From Candidatus Bathyarchaeota archaeon (lineage in GTDB: Archaea > Thermoproteota > Bathyarchaeia > Bathyarchaeales > Bathycorpusculaceae), in contig JAOAIX010000005.1 of the NCBI GenBank assembly GCA_026414485.1, positions 1 through 64,000 of the forward strand: DNA of 64,000 nt, given 5' to 3'. Each line of letters begins with the position of its first letter. Position 1 is the first letter of the stretch. Position numbers and translations under genes: made by a program. Under the pieces are notes generated by a model. That model saw nothing but the letters and a program-made list of their open reading frames with translations, was not told the origin of the DNA and searched no databases. Shown here piece by piece: positions 38,035 through 47,258 of this stretch.

Positions 38035-39818
38035 CGTTGTCTAAAGAGCTCTTCTATCACCTCTTCAGGTGTAAAAGCCTCTTTTGTCCGCACCGACGCC
38101 TCCTCTACATAAAGACGAACAGCCCGATCCACCACGTCTTTACTCACAGGAATATAGTCTAAGTCAGCGTTAAAGTAACTGAGAAGCGACGCTGCACACG
38201 CAAATTTAACAATGTTGTTTTCTAACCTTGCCGAAAACTGCATCCCACCAGGAATATGTTTGAGGATGGCGGCGCGAGCTTTACCTATGGCATCATACAA
38301 CGCCGAGGTTATCATGACAGGCTTTTTAGGGAAGCGACCCCGCACCAGAGGATGCCCTGTCTCTATAGCATACACCAGCGTCACATGATCTCGAATTTGA
38401 CCGGCCCCTTTATCCACACTAACTTCACCCAACGCAAGACGCATCTGACTCTGCGCAATCTCCACAAACCGCTCCTTAGTTAGCCGATGAAGCCTACAAA
38501 TCATTCGGTCCTCAATAGCATTAAAGTTAGGGTCACCTATGGTTACAGCGTAACCCTTCCCCATAACCGCCGTGTTATAGTTTACACTAAAGAAAGAATC
38601 AAAACGGTATGGACCAATAACTTCGCGGTGAAGCTCATATTTTATTTCACCCCGCTCCATCGCAATTTTAAGAACATCCACCATGCCTGAATAACGGAAC
38701 CAATCGTTAAATTCAGGCACAATAAAGTTGAAAGTTTTACCAACATACACTTGCCCAATACGGATGAAACGGGCAGGCGAAATACCACCGCAATACCTGT
38801 TTCTGCCAGGCACACCATGAGGATGCATTTTCACACTCGGATTTCCCAAGATAAGATCACGAGTGGAGAAACTTTTACCTGTACCAGGCTCACCGAAAAG
38901 CGCAAAAGACCACCCCGTTTTCATACCTGTCTTGCCTTGAGGATTAACAATTTCCACATCTGCAATGCTATACTGCTGCATTATGCTCAAGAAACTGTCA
39001 AAATACAGCGTCTGCCCAAACAGACTCTGCAGATACTGACTCAAGTAAGCAGCAGAGAAGGTTTTTCCGAATTTGATGGTTTGATCCAACCTGTGCTTAA
39101 GCAAGTCATTGAGGTAAGTGTCAAGTTCATTCTGCATTTGCTGAACTCGCATACGCTCATCCGCTAACGGATCAACTTCTTCTTCAACATGTTTCTGACC
39201 AGAACCCGAACTCTCAGTAGGCGCCCCCGCCGCCGCAGTGACCACTGAAGGTTGTCGTTCAACGTTTGGCAACCCCAACTCCTCCCTAACCATAGGCAAG
39301 GATTCTTCCAGTATTCTCCATTCACGGTATTCTTCACCTCTATAGGTGGGCACAACAACTTTGAGCTGTTCAAGTTTTTCCAAAATCGGATAAGCCTCAA
39401 TTTTCTGCTTTGCTATAACTTTCTGTTCCTTTTCTCCAAAGTTGCCACCCGACTGAACAATAACTTTGAGGACACTGACGCCATCTTTACCATATTTTTT
39501 CTCGGTTTCAGCAATACCTGCACGAATTTTCTCAGTTGCACCTTTCAGTTTCAGCGTTGCATCCTCATAAGTGTAGTATTTACCTCTAAAAACCGCCCAC
39601 TGCCGAGGCGGATGCTTTTTCACAACTTCTTCAAGTTGCTTTTCATTCAACGTCTGCGCCAACTCCAACGCTGCCTCGTCAGCATCAATTTCCCAAGCAC
39701 TTACGAACTGGTCAAAGTAAGGATTATTTTGCTCTTTTCCGATGGCAAAAATGTCCGTTTCGGGGTAAATTCTTCTTAAAAGAAGCTTCCTTTCTAGAAT
39801 CCTATCATCCAAGTTCAT
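38031..39818 (-). CDS. AAA+ ATPase, partner of coiled-coil protein
   Basis: A 595-residue protein. Residues about 110-180 look like a winged helix (SVLKVIVQSGGNFGEKEQKV, PILEKLEQLKVVVPTY). After a Ser/Gly/Glu linker and a helical segment, the P-loop FALFGEPGTGKSFSTRDLI lies near residue 310. The Walker B-like strand NFIVPEFNDWF has Pro where an Asp is usual, keeping the Glu. A sensor-1-like FFSVNYN and RMICRLHRL with Arg follow. I do not recognise the family. ATG 39818 follows GGGAGGG and overlaps the stop of the coiled-coil gene (ATGA), so the two are translated together. Confidence 0.75.
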   Translation of the reverse strand: MNLDDRILERKLLLRRIYPETDIFAIGKEQNNPYFDQFVSAWEIDADEAALELAQTLNEKQLEEVVKKHPPRQWAVFRGKYYTYEDATLKLKGATEKIRAGIAETEKKYGKDGVSVLKVIVQSGGNFGEKEQKVIAKQKIEAYPILEKLEQLKVVVPTYRGEEYREWRILEESLPMVREELGLPNVERQPSVVTAAAGAPTESSGSGQKHVEEEVDPLADERMRVQQMQNELDTYLNDLLKHRLDQTIKFGKTFSAAYLSQYLQSLFGQTLYFDSFLSIMQQYSIADVEIVNPQGKTGMKTGWSFALFGEPGTGKSFSTRDLILGNPSVKMHPHGVPGRNRYCGGISPARFIRIGQVYVGKTFNFIVPEFNDWFRYSGMVDVLKIAMERGEIKYELHREVIGPYRFDSFFSVNYNTAVMGKGYAVTIGDPNFNAIEDRMICRLHRLTKERFVEIAQSQMRLALGEVSVDKGAGQIRDHVTLVYAIETGHPLVRGRFPKKPVMITSALYDAIGKARAAILKHIPGGMQFSARLENNIVKFACAASLLSYFNADLDYIPVSKDVVDRAVRLYVEEASVRTKEAFTPEEVIEELFRQR

Positions 39819-41458
39819 GTCCCTCCCCCAATGATACGCTTGCACAGATCTTGAGCTTCCTCTTCTGTCATGAGTTTGCGCTTGACAAGTTCGTCTAAAC
39901 CTTCATTCAAAGTTTCTGGGAAACCATCTGTATCAATGATGTTGTTGTTCAGGCATAACGTGTTGATTTTGTTTTTGAATTCGCCGTCTACTTGCATCCT
40001 CCCAGTCAGATTAGTGTTTAACACTTCGTGAAGATGTTTCGAGATAAAGCGCGTAAGAACCTTCATTTTTGGATCTGAGTTAAAAGTTATGATTTTCCGT
40101 AAACCTGTAAGTACCCCCACCTCTTCTGATATTGCTATGGGCGAAAACAAGTTGAACCTCTCCTCCCTATCTTTAATATATTTCATAAGGTAAACAGGCA
40201 AAATCACCAAAGTCGGTTTTTCAGGATCATCCAACTTGTAGCCTACTTCGACTTGTTGTCTTAACATGTTGATACTATGATTTAATTCGTCAATTATTTT
40301 ATTCAGTTTAGTTGTGGCCGCAGCCGTCTGCTTTTCGATTTCTTCTATTCTTTTTTGTTTGGCACTGATTTTTGCCTGATAAGATGCGACAATTTGAGTG
40401 ATTTTTGATTCTTCCTGCGCGATAGCCTTTCGGTGCTCTTCTTCTAGATTTTTAATCCTCTGTCCAGTTTCTTTCCTGATTTTGTCTATTGCATCATCAA
40501 TACCTCTGACTTCTTTCTTAAGACTGTTAATTTCACGTTCACATTTTTCAACTTCGTAAGTTCCCAAAACTGAAGTTTTTTTTTCCCTTAGTTTTTCTCT
40601 TCTTTTCTCGACAGCTTCTTTCCGTTTTTCCACGTTCTGCAGCTTGCGCATACAGTGTTCACGTTTCTTCTCCCATGCCACCACCTTTTTGTCCATGCTA
40701 ATCTGGATACTAGCGAGGACGCGGTCATGTTTCTGGACTAATTTTTTAACTCTCTTGTCCACCTCAGGCTTTATTGCTGCAACTTCGTTTTCGCATTTTT
40801 CCTCTAACCACTCGATTTCCCTACTTGCCGCATTTTTGTGAAAAGTTGTTTCTTCTTTGAGAACATTCAGCGCGTACTCGATACCTTTGACGTCAGAATT
40901 TATTATTCTTAGCCAGTTGATGAAAGTTTTACCTGTTTTGCTGGCTGCATCTTCATCAACTTCCATCGGGACCACCGCTTTAGACAGATTTTCCTCAACG
41001 GTGGATTCTCCTGTTTTGAAGTAGTCCACTAAAAACGCGAGCAGTTCCCGGTCAGCAATTACAGCTTTAAACTCAAGAATTACAGAAGATACCACCTCGT
41101 CAATTTTTCTGGTTTGATTTTCCAGAGTATCCAGAAATTCTTCAGGGTTTACAGAGTTTTTTTTCACCTCCTCAATAAACTGTGCCGTCGTTGTAGGCTC
41201 TTTAAAGCTAAACTTGTAAGTCATAACGCCTAACCCGTCAAGGATAAGGCTATGTTTCTCCGCGGGAACCACCCACAACGGGTAGTAGAGTTTTGCAAGA
41301 AACACCAATTTTTCAGGCACATCCCGAAGAAAACTAGTTTTTTTCCGCTGCATCTCAGCCATACACGTAATATATGCAACTTCCGCGGAGTAGGTCAACC
41401 TTTCTTTTTCAGTTTGGGTTTTAGTTATGAATGGCAACGTAATGTTTTTGGCGCTCAT
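39815..41458 (-). CDS. Long coiled-coil protein, partner of AAA+ ATPase
   Basis: A 547-residue protein without membrane spans or signal peptide. The N-terminal 180 residues are mainly helical, with LYYPLWVVPAEKHSLILDGL. Residues about 190-400 are a Lys/Glu-rich coiled coil with a likely hairpin turn (KKREHCMRKLQNVEKRKEAV). The C-terminal part includes TLVILPVYLMKYIKDREERF and a helical end (LVKRKLMTEEEAQDLCKRI). The form resembles SMC-like or ATPase-adaptor proteins, but no ATP-binding motif is present. It leads the two-gene operon with the AAA+ ATPase. Confidence 0.75.
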   Translation of the reverse strand: MSAKNITLPFITKTQTEKERLTYSAEVAYITCMAEMQRKKTSFLRDVPEKLVFLAKLYYPLWVVPAEKHSLILDGLGVMTYKFSFKEPTTTAQFIEEVKKNSVNPEEFLDTLENQTRKIDEVVSSVILEFKAVIADRELLAFLVDYFKTGESTVEENLSKAVVPMEVDEDAASKTGKTFINWLRIINSDVKGIEYALNVLKEETTFHKNAASREIEWLEEKCENEVAAIKPEVDKRVKKLVQKHDRVLASIQISMDKKVVAWEKKREHCMRKLQNVEKRKEAVEKRREKLREKKTSVLGTYEVEKCEREINSLKKEVRGIDDAIDKIRKETGQRIKNLEEEHRKAIAQEESKITQIVASYQAKISAKQKRIEEIEKQTAAATTKLNKIIDELNHSINMLRQQVEVGYKLDDPEKPTLVILPVYLMKYIKDREERFNLFSPIAISEEVGVLTGLRKIITFNSDPKMKVLTRFISKHLHEVLNTNLTGRMQVDGEFKNKINTLCLNNNIIDTDGFPETLNEGLDELVKRKLMTEEEAQDLCKRIIGGGT

Positions 41459-41779
41459 TTGGTAGGTTCCGCCTCAAAACTTGAAGGTAGTGGTTTATCT
41501 TCGAGGTAGAACCACTCTGAAGCCCTCCTCTGACTTAGAGTAAGCGAATATGATTCCAGAGTGTATTCCATAACTATTAGAGTGCCTGTTTTGTTTTTAT
41601 TCTTTTAGCTGCTGACTGAAAAACTATTTTTACAAGTCTTGTTGTAACAGTTTAGTTAGAAGAAAACACCTCATGGAGAAGCTAAGCTCCATGTCGCTGC
41701 ACAAAATGTAAATAAAAACAAAACTATTTTACCTTAACCAAGCCAAACCTAACCACAAAACAACAGGAAAAACACAATT
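41459..41779. other. Noncoding gap with two inverted repeats
   Basis: I see no gene in this 321-base divergent region. It holds the promoters for the coiled-coil/ATPase operon (leftward) and for the metallohydrolase (rightward). AGTGGTT/AACCACT with a 14-base spacer lies at 41489-41516. CATGGAG/CTCCATG around AAGCTAAG lies at 41672-41693. AATAAAAACAAAA at about 41711-41723 is AT-rich, possibly part of a weak promoter. Confidence 0.5.
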
Positions 41780-42418
41780 ATGCTGCAAACAAAATTCTTC
41801 GAAGTTGGAAGACTCGCAACCAACTGCTACATAGTCCACTGCACCGAAACTAAAGAGGCCACGATAATAGATCCAGGCTTTGACACAACTCAAGAAGCAG
41901 AGGCCATCTTCGCCTACATCAACTGGCAAGGACTCAAACCACAACTCATCGTCAACACACACGGTCACCCAGACCACACAAACGGCAACGCCGCCATCAA
42001 ACAAGCCTACAACATACCCATAGCAATACACGACGCAGACAAACACATGCTTGGCACCACAGGAAAACCTACAGCCTACTACTTCGGCTACAGCACCGTC
42101 TCGCCACCAGCAGACAAACTGCTTCACGAAGACGACATGATTCACATAGGAAAACAAACCCTTTCAGTTATACACACTCCCGGCCACACCAACGGTAGCA
42201 TCACCCTCAAAGGCAAAACACAAGCCTACACAGGAGATACACTATTCGCTGGCTCCATTGGCCGCACAGACTTCCCAGAAAGCAACAACAGACTCATGCA
42301 GCAAACTTTAAAGAAACTCCAAACACTCCCTGACAACATTATCATCTACCCTGGCCATGGTCCTCCTACTGCCATGCAGCAGGAAAAACAAACCAACCCC
42401 TTCCTTACAAATCTATAG
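41780..42418 (+). CDS. MBL-fold metallohydrolase (glyoxalase II-like)
   Basis: A 212-residue metallo-beta-lactamase fold hydrolase. The metal motif HxHxDH is seen in VNTHGHPDHTNGN. Further ligands are in VIHTPGHTNGSI, AYTGDTLFAGSIGRTD and the C-terminal IYPGHGPPT, as in hydroxyacylglutathione hydrolase-like proteins. It could hydrolyse thioesters. ATG 41780. It is monocistronic ahead of the pilus locus and not obviously related to it. Confidence 0.9.
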   Translation: MLQTKFFEVGRLATNCYIVHCTETKEATIIDPGFDTTQEAEAIFAYINWQGLKPQLIVNTHGHPDHTNGNAAIKQAYNIPIAIHDADKHMLGTTGKPTAYYFGYSTVSPPADKLLHEDDMIHIGKQTLSVIHTPGHTNGSITLKGKTQAYTGDTLFAGSIGRTDFPESNNRLMQQTLKKLQTLPDNIIIYPGHGPPTAMQQEKQTNPFLTNL

Positions 42419-42478
42419 ACTCAAAACCTCTAAATTGTAGTCTTGTTCAACATTTCTCCAATAACGCATCGCGAGACA

Positions 42479-42490
42479 TAATATTTAATA
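42479..42490 (+). promoter_or_regulatory. TATA-like promoter of the pilus operon
   Basis: An ATAATATTTAATA-type element lies about 45 bases before the ATG of the secretion ATPase, in the only gap upstream of a set of closely packed genes. It would give a leader of about 20-25 bases. Confidence 0.5.
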
Positions 42491-42531
42491 AAACGGCGAA
42501 GCCACCCTAAACCTCGAGAGCGAACTTCGCC

Positions 42532-44178
42532 ATGTCTCCATCACGCCTGAAGATCCCCTCCCATAAACCATCCTTCTCATTCCTCAAAAACATCAAGCTT
42601 ACTTCACCATTCAAAAAGAAAATTAAAGAGGAAACACTTCCTCCTGTAGCTCCCAAACCTGTCCTGCGCGGACTCAAAATTGTAGAGCGCTACCCCCTCT
42701 ATGAGCCTTTCTCACATGTAGTGATTGTCCAAAACCCAAAAACAGGTGAACACAAATACATCCTCGACGAACTGCAACTCGACCAATTGGAAAAAAACGT
42801 TTACCACAAAATCTTGGAAGTGCTCCTCGCCGAGATAGAATCCCCAAAAGAAGAAATTGCAGACCCACACAAATTTTTCACTCAATCAGCCAGACGAATC
42901 GTAGACAAATACCGCATCAGCCTTGGCTGGCTCCCAGACGTATCCTGGTCCAAAATTCTCTACCACGCCGAACGTGACCTTGTAGGCTTTGGAAAAATCG
43001 ACTCTCTCATGCGCGACCCCAACATCGAAGACATAAGCTGCGACGGCGTAAACAAACCCGTATATATTTGGCACCGCAATCACGAAAGCATCGAAACAAA
43101 CCTCAAATTTGAAAGCGACGAAGCCCTCGACAACCTAGTGGTTAAACTTGTCCACATGGCAGGCAAACACGTAAGCAGCGCCTTTCCAATAGTCGACGCT
43201 TCGCTACCTGGCAAACACCGCTTGGCTGTAGCTTACAGACGCGAAATTACACCTTTCGGCACAGCTTTTACCATAAGAAAATTCCGAGAAGACCCCTACT
43301 CCATGATCGACCTCATAAACATTGGCACCTTCTCCGAAGAAATGGCAGCTTACCTGTGGATATGCCTTGAAAACCGCGCCTCCGTTATGGTTTTAGGCGG
43401 AACCGCTGCAGGCAAAACCACCGCCCTCAATGCTCTTGCATGCCTCGTCAAACCAGGCAGCAAAATTATGACTATAGAAGAAACAGCAGAACTTAACTTG
43501 TCTCATGAAAACTGGGTTTCACTCATCGCAAGGCAAAGCTACGGCTTAGGCGGAAGCACCGTCGGCGAGGTCTCTCTTTTTGACCTCGTGAAAACTTGTA
43601 TGCGTCACAGGCCTGACCTACTGATTGTTGGCGAGGTTCGAGGTCAAGAAGCTTATGTTCTTTTTCAAGCGTTAGCAACAGGTCACGGTGGTATGTGTAC
43701 TATGCACGCGGAAAATCTCAGCTCTGCCGTGAAACGTTTAACCCAGAAACCCATGGAAATCTCTCCCGCTTATATCCCACTCATGAACATTGTTTTGTCC
43801 GTGCAGAGAGTCCACCTCATAAAGAACGGTGAAAAGAAAGCTTTCCGCCGTGTACTCTCAGTTAACGAGATTGCTGACTACGAGAAATATGTTCACACTT
43901 TCAAATGGGATCCTACCAAAGATACACATCTACCTTTTTTAGAAAACAGCATACAAATAAAGTCGGTAGCTGAACGACTTGGTATAACTCCTCAAGAAGT
44001 ACTTAACGAGATGAGCAAGCGCAGAGACGTTTTACGCTGGATGAAAATAAAAAACATCCGAAGCTACAAAGACGTCGCCACAATAATCGCAGAATACTAC
44101 TCAAGACCCAAACAATTTTACGAGAAAATCATGACCGGAGAGGAGGTAACGGCGTTTGCCGCTACTAGAAAAGCTTGA
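42532..44178 (+). CDS. Type IV pilus/type II secretion assembly ATPase (TadA/VirB11-like)
   Basis: A 548-residue motor ATPase. The N-terminal region is basic and then mixed. The ATPase core starts with GFGKIDSLMRDPNIEDISCD and has Walker A VLGGTAAGKTTALNAL, the Asp box IMTIEETAELNL, Walker B PDLLIVGEVRG, and the His box ATGHGGMCTMHAE. It powers pilin insertion. The stop overlaps the start of the membrane-platform gene by 23 bases. The domain set fits archaeal adhesion or Tad-like pili rather than archaella, as no ArlH or other archaellum genes are present. Confidence 0.93.
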   Translation: MSPSRLKIPSHKPSFSFLKNIKLTSPFKKKIKEETLPPVAPKPVLRGLKIVERYPLYEPFSHVVIVQNPKTGEHKYILDELQLDQLEKNVYHKILEVLLAEIESPKEEIADPHKFFTQSARRIVDKYRISLGWLPDVSWSKILYHAERDLVGFGKIDSLMRDPNIEDISCDGVNKPVYIWHRNHESIETNLKFESDEALDNLVVKLVHMAGKHVSSAFPIVDASLPGKHRLAVAYRREITPFGTAFTIRKFREDPYSMIDLINIGTFSEEMAAYLWICLENRASVMVLGGTAAGKTTALNALACLVKPGSKIMTIEETAELNLSHENWVSLIARQSYGLGGSTVGEVSLFDLVKTCMRHRPDLLIVGEVRGQEAYVLFQALATGHGGMCTMHAENLSSAVKRLTQKPMEISPAYIPLMNIVLSVQRVHLIKNGEKKAFRRVLSVNEIADYEKYVHTFKWDPTKDTHLPFLENSIQIKSVAERLGITPQEVLNEMSKRRDVLRWMKIKNIRSYKDVATIIAEYYSRPKQFYEKIMTGEEVTAFAATRKA

Positions 44179-45862
44179 AGCGATATCTTTCCGCATATTC
44201 GGTCGCATGGCTCCAGTTTTCCTGAGGCATGTCTACCAATTCAAACTACCACTGGAGAAAGGTTTAGTCAAAATTTATCCTGCAACCTACGTATCTTTAA
44301 TGCTTTTTACAGTAATACTAACAATTCCCATTTCAATAACAGCGGCTACAATCGCATTAGTCTACAATTTTCTGCCCTTAATGCTGCTGGTGCCCTTGCC
44401 ACTGTTTGTTATGCTTGGTTTTATCGCTTTGCCGCTGTCTAAGGCAAGCGATAGAGCAAACAACCTTGAACGGGAAATGCCCTTCGCTGCAGCATACGTT
44501 AGCGTTATGGCGTCAGGAGGCATTGCCCCTTATGCAAGCTTCAAACGCCTCGCTGAGGTCGACCTTATGCCTGCCATGCGCGGCGAAGCGCGGGAGATAA
44601 TTAAGGATGTAGAAATTTTTGGAGTAGACCCGCTTACAGCTCTCGAATACGCAGCAAAAAAATCTCCACTGGATATATTCAAAGACTTTCTAGGCGGCTA
44701 CTCTTCAACAGTCATTATCGGCGGCGATATTGGGCACTTTCTAGAACGCAAGGCCGAAGACATCTTCAAAACACGTGCTTTGCGCGTTAAAGCTGCCGCA
44801 GAACGTCTTGGTATGCTGCTAGAGACATTCATAATAGTCATGGTCATGATGTCGCTGTGTTTCTACATCCTCTTTGCAGTAGACAACATTAACGGCGGTG
44901 GTGGCGCCTCAATGTACACGGGCATAATCATGTACACTTACTTGTTTACTCCTATGCTTTCAATGTTATTTGTTTATTTGGCACACAGCATGCAACCCAA
45001 AACCCCTCTCATAGAGATGCGCCCCTACAAGGTCTTCGGCATCTGCAGCATATTCGCTATAATTCTGTTTTTGTTGATGACAAACTTCATCGGCGCAATT
45101 CCGCTCCCCTTTTTCAGCACTCTTCCACAAATGGGCATAGACCTGCCTGCAGCCGTTGCCATCTCGCTGTTTGTTGCCACAGCGCCTGCAGCTGTTGTCC
45201 ACATCCGTTTATCTAAACATAAAAACAGCATGGAGCAAGGTGTTACCAGTTTCCTACGAGACTTGACTGAAATCAGAAAAACAGGTCTATCCCCAGAAAA
45301 ATGCATCGAGAGTCTTTCAAAACGTGACTACGGCGCCTTCACCAAGGAGCTCCGCAAAATCAGCTCTGAGATTTCTTGGGGCATACCAATAAAAAAAGTA
45401 ATGATGGATTTCCTCAAACGAACGCGCAGCTGGATGGTGCAAATAGTCATGTTTCTGCTTGTGGAAACAATCGACGTTGGCGGCGGTACCATAGCTATGA
45501 TCGAATCTCTTGCCCGTTTCAACAATTTAACACAAGAAGTGGAAAAAGAAAAGAAAATGTCAGTTCGCCCATACGTGATGATGCCTTACTTAGCTTCTAT
45601 TCTTCTTGTAGCAACTACAATTATGATGCTTAGCTTCACCACAGGCTTTGGAGTGAACACATTAAGTACCACAGCACCAAAAGACACAAGCACTATAACC
45701 ACCATATTCATAACTTCAGTTATTTTTCACAGCTACCTCATCGGGATAGTTGCAGGAAAAATAAGCGATGAATCCATATCCTCAGGTTTCAAGCACGCAG
45801 CAATACTTGTCATAGTCGCTTTGCTAGCGGCTAAAATCATTCCACAATTCGTGAAGTTCTGA
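44156..45862 (+). CDS. Type II secretion system F-family membrane platform (TadC/ArlJ-like)
   Basis: A 568-residue polytopic membrane protein with about nine hydrophobic segments and two T2SSF-type domains. These are REMPFAAAYVSVMASGGIAP in the first half and VTSFLRDLTEIRKTGLSPEK in the second. This doubled form is usual for archaeal pilus and archaellum platforms. The start is TTG 44156 within the ATPase gene. It forms the inner-membrane base on which the ATPase acts. Confidence 0.92.
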   Translation: MPLLEKLEAISFRIFGRMAPVFLRHVYQFKLPLEKGLVKIYPATYVSLMLFTVILTIPISITAATIALVYNFLPLMLLVPLPLFVMLGFIALPLSKASDRANNLEREMPFAAAYVSVMASGGIAPYASFKRLAEVDLMPAMRGEAREIIKDVEIFGVDPLTALEYAAKKSPLDIFKDFLGGYSSTVIIGGDIGHFLERKAEDIFKTRALRVKAAAERLGMLLETFIIVMVMMSLCFYILFAVDNINGGGGASMYTGIIMYTYLFTPMLSMLFVYLAHSMQPKTPLIEMRPYKVFGICSIFAIILFLLMTNFIGAIPLPFFSTLPQMGIDLPAAVAISLFVATAPAAVVHIRLSKHKNSMEQGVTSFLRDLTEIRKTGLSPEKCIESLSKRDYGAFTKELRKISSEISWGIPIKKVMMDFLKRTRSWMVQIVMFLLVETIDVGGGTIAMIESLARFNNLTQEVEKEKKMSVRPYVMMPYLASILLVATTIMMLSFTTGFGVNTLSTTAPKDTSTITTIFITSVIFHSYLIGIVAGKISDESISSGFKHAAILVIVALLAAKIIPQFVKF

Positions 45863-45908
45863 GAGGAGCGTAAATAACACGAGAACAAACCTATCTAAAG
45901 CAAATACG

Positions 45909-46745
45909 TTGCGAGTTGATAACCAAGGAGTCAGCCCAGCAATTTCCTCAGTCATCCTCACCGCCGCAGTCGTTGTCATGGTTCTCGTGGCGATGGTTTA
46001 CACCAATAGATTTCTGGATTCACGCATGGCAGAAAACGAATTTAACACCAATAAACAATTTATGCTAACTACAGGCCTACAACTTGACGATATAGCATGG
46101 ACAATGGGACGCACCCAAACCATACGTTACTCTTCCCGTTTTGCCCAACTCAATTTTGAACCAACAGTACTTCAATATTCCTTCGAGGTACTCCGCAACA
46201 CAACATGGCAACAGGTTTTCACAGGTGAAACAGGAGTCATCCTATTTAATATGCCAATCAGTGCTTATACAATAGGAAACAACTATTTTGAGCGTATCTT
46301 TCCCTCAACAAATGGTTCCTTCCTTCAACATGGATCCTCTGCTCCCGTAAGCCATGTGTACGTTATTGAAAAATTACCCATGCCGACAGGTAACTTCACT
46401 CGCGTTGTTGTTGTGCCTTCTCTTCGGGTGCTTCAATCAAAGATAGGCAACCAAAACTATTTTAAATTCTATTTACCCATGCTGGAAGGCGGAACAAACC
46501 TCTGGCTTTCACAATCCGTCACTTTAACAGGCAAAAACGTTACCCAATATGTGCTCAGCAGTGTAAGTCAAGCCCGATTTAAAATAGGGTTTCCAAAAGC
46601 ATCTGAAGGATTTGATTCTTCATTTTTTCCCTTTCAAAATACGTTGCAGGCTGGCTATTATAGTTCCACCCTTGAGTTGCCGCCAAACTCAGTGGTAGAA
46701 TTTTACGTGGGCGAAGTGAGGGTGTCAATGGGCTTGCACATATAG
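45909..46745 (+). CDS. Pilin-like subunit with N-terminal hydrophobic helix
   Basis: A 278-residue secreted subunit. The N-terminus has a leader ending VDNQG, then VSPAISSVILTAAVVVMVLV, the pattern of archaeal class III pilins (cut after Gly, before the hydrophobic assembly helix). The rest is beta-rich with a few NxT/S sequons. The start at TTG 45909 gives a seven-residue leader, but its ribosome site would be 40 bases off. A ribosome site GGAG at 45865-45868 instead points to ACG 45879, which would give a 17-residue leader (MRTNLSKANTLRVDNQG). I keep TTG as the listed start. Confidence 0.8.
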   Translation: MRVDNQGVSPAISSVILTAAVVVMVLVAMVYTNRFLDSRMAENEFNTNKQFMLTTGLQLDDIAWTMGRTQTIRYSSRFAQLNFEPTVLQYSFEVLRNTTWQQVFTGETGVILFNMPISAYTIGNNYFERIFPSTNGSFLQHGSSAPVSHVYVIEKLPMPTGNFTRVVVVPSLRVLQSKIGNQNYFKFYLPMLEGGTNLWLSQSVTLTGKNVTQYVLSSVSQARFKIGFPKASEGFDSSFFPFQNTLQAGYYSSTLELPPNSVVEFYVGEVRVSMGLHI

Positions 46746-46761
46746 CATATTGGTGATTGAG

Positions 46762-47244
46762 ATGGCACAAATAACAATAGAATACATGATTTTGATTCCG
46801 CTGCTAATTCTGCAGATATTCCTTTTCCCTTTAACCGTTGGTTGGATAATGAACACATGGGTCGATTCTCGTAGATCACTAGCACTCGAAGAAATCGCCA
46901 ACCACATCGGTAGTTCAATTCAGCAGATATATTTCTCTTTAGATCATGCCTCCATATCCGCGGGTAATCTAACTAGTAAACTGGATGTGCCACCATCCAT
47001 AGAAGGTTATTGCTATTGTGGAAACGCTACAATACGACAAGTGTTAGAGCCAGAGCTTAACGGAAGCAAAATTCTGGACATAACTCTCAATTTAGTTGGG
47101 TTTGAAATCTCAGTATCAGCTACAGTTACATTAGGAAACAATGTTGAATGGCGCAATTCATATTTCCTCAGCAACTCCACCCTCGCCTCTGTGACAGGCG
47201 AGAAATTTTCGAACGAAACAATCTTGATGCACTTTGGAATTTAA
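46762..47244 (+). CDS. Class III signal pilin-like protein (QITIEY)
   Basis: A 160-residue protein beginning MAQITIEYMILIPLLILQIF. The Q-x-[ST]-x-E-Y motif then hydrophobic helix is the hallmark of archaeal class III prepilin signals, though the residue before Q is Ala instead of Gly. The rest is a mixed domain with CYCGN and sequons. GGTGATTGAG precedes ATG 46762. It probably forms a minor or adhesion pilin with the neighbours. Confidence 0.8.
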   Translation: MAQITIEYMILIPLLILQIFLFPLTVGWIMNTWVDSRRSLALEEIANHIGSSIQQIYFSLDHASISAGNLTSKLDVPPSIEGYCYCGNATIRQVLEPELNGSKILDITLNLVGFEISVSATVTLGNNVEWRNSYFLSNSTLASVTGEKFSNETILMHFGI

Positions 47245-47258
47245 CGGAGGAAATCACA

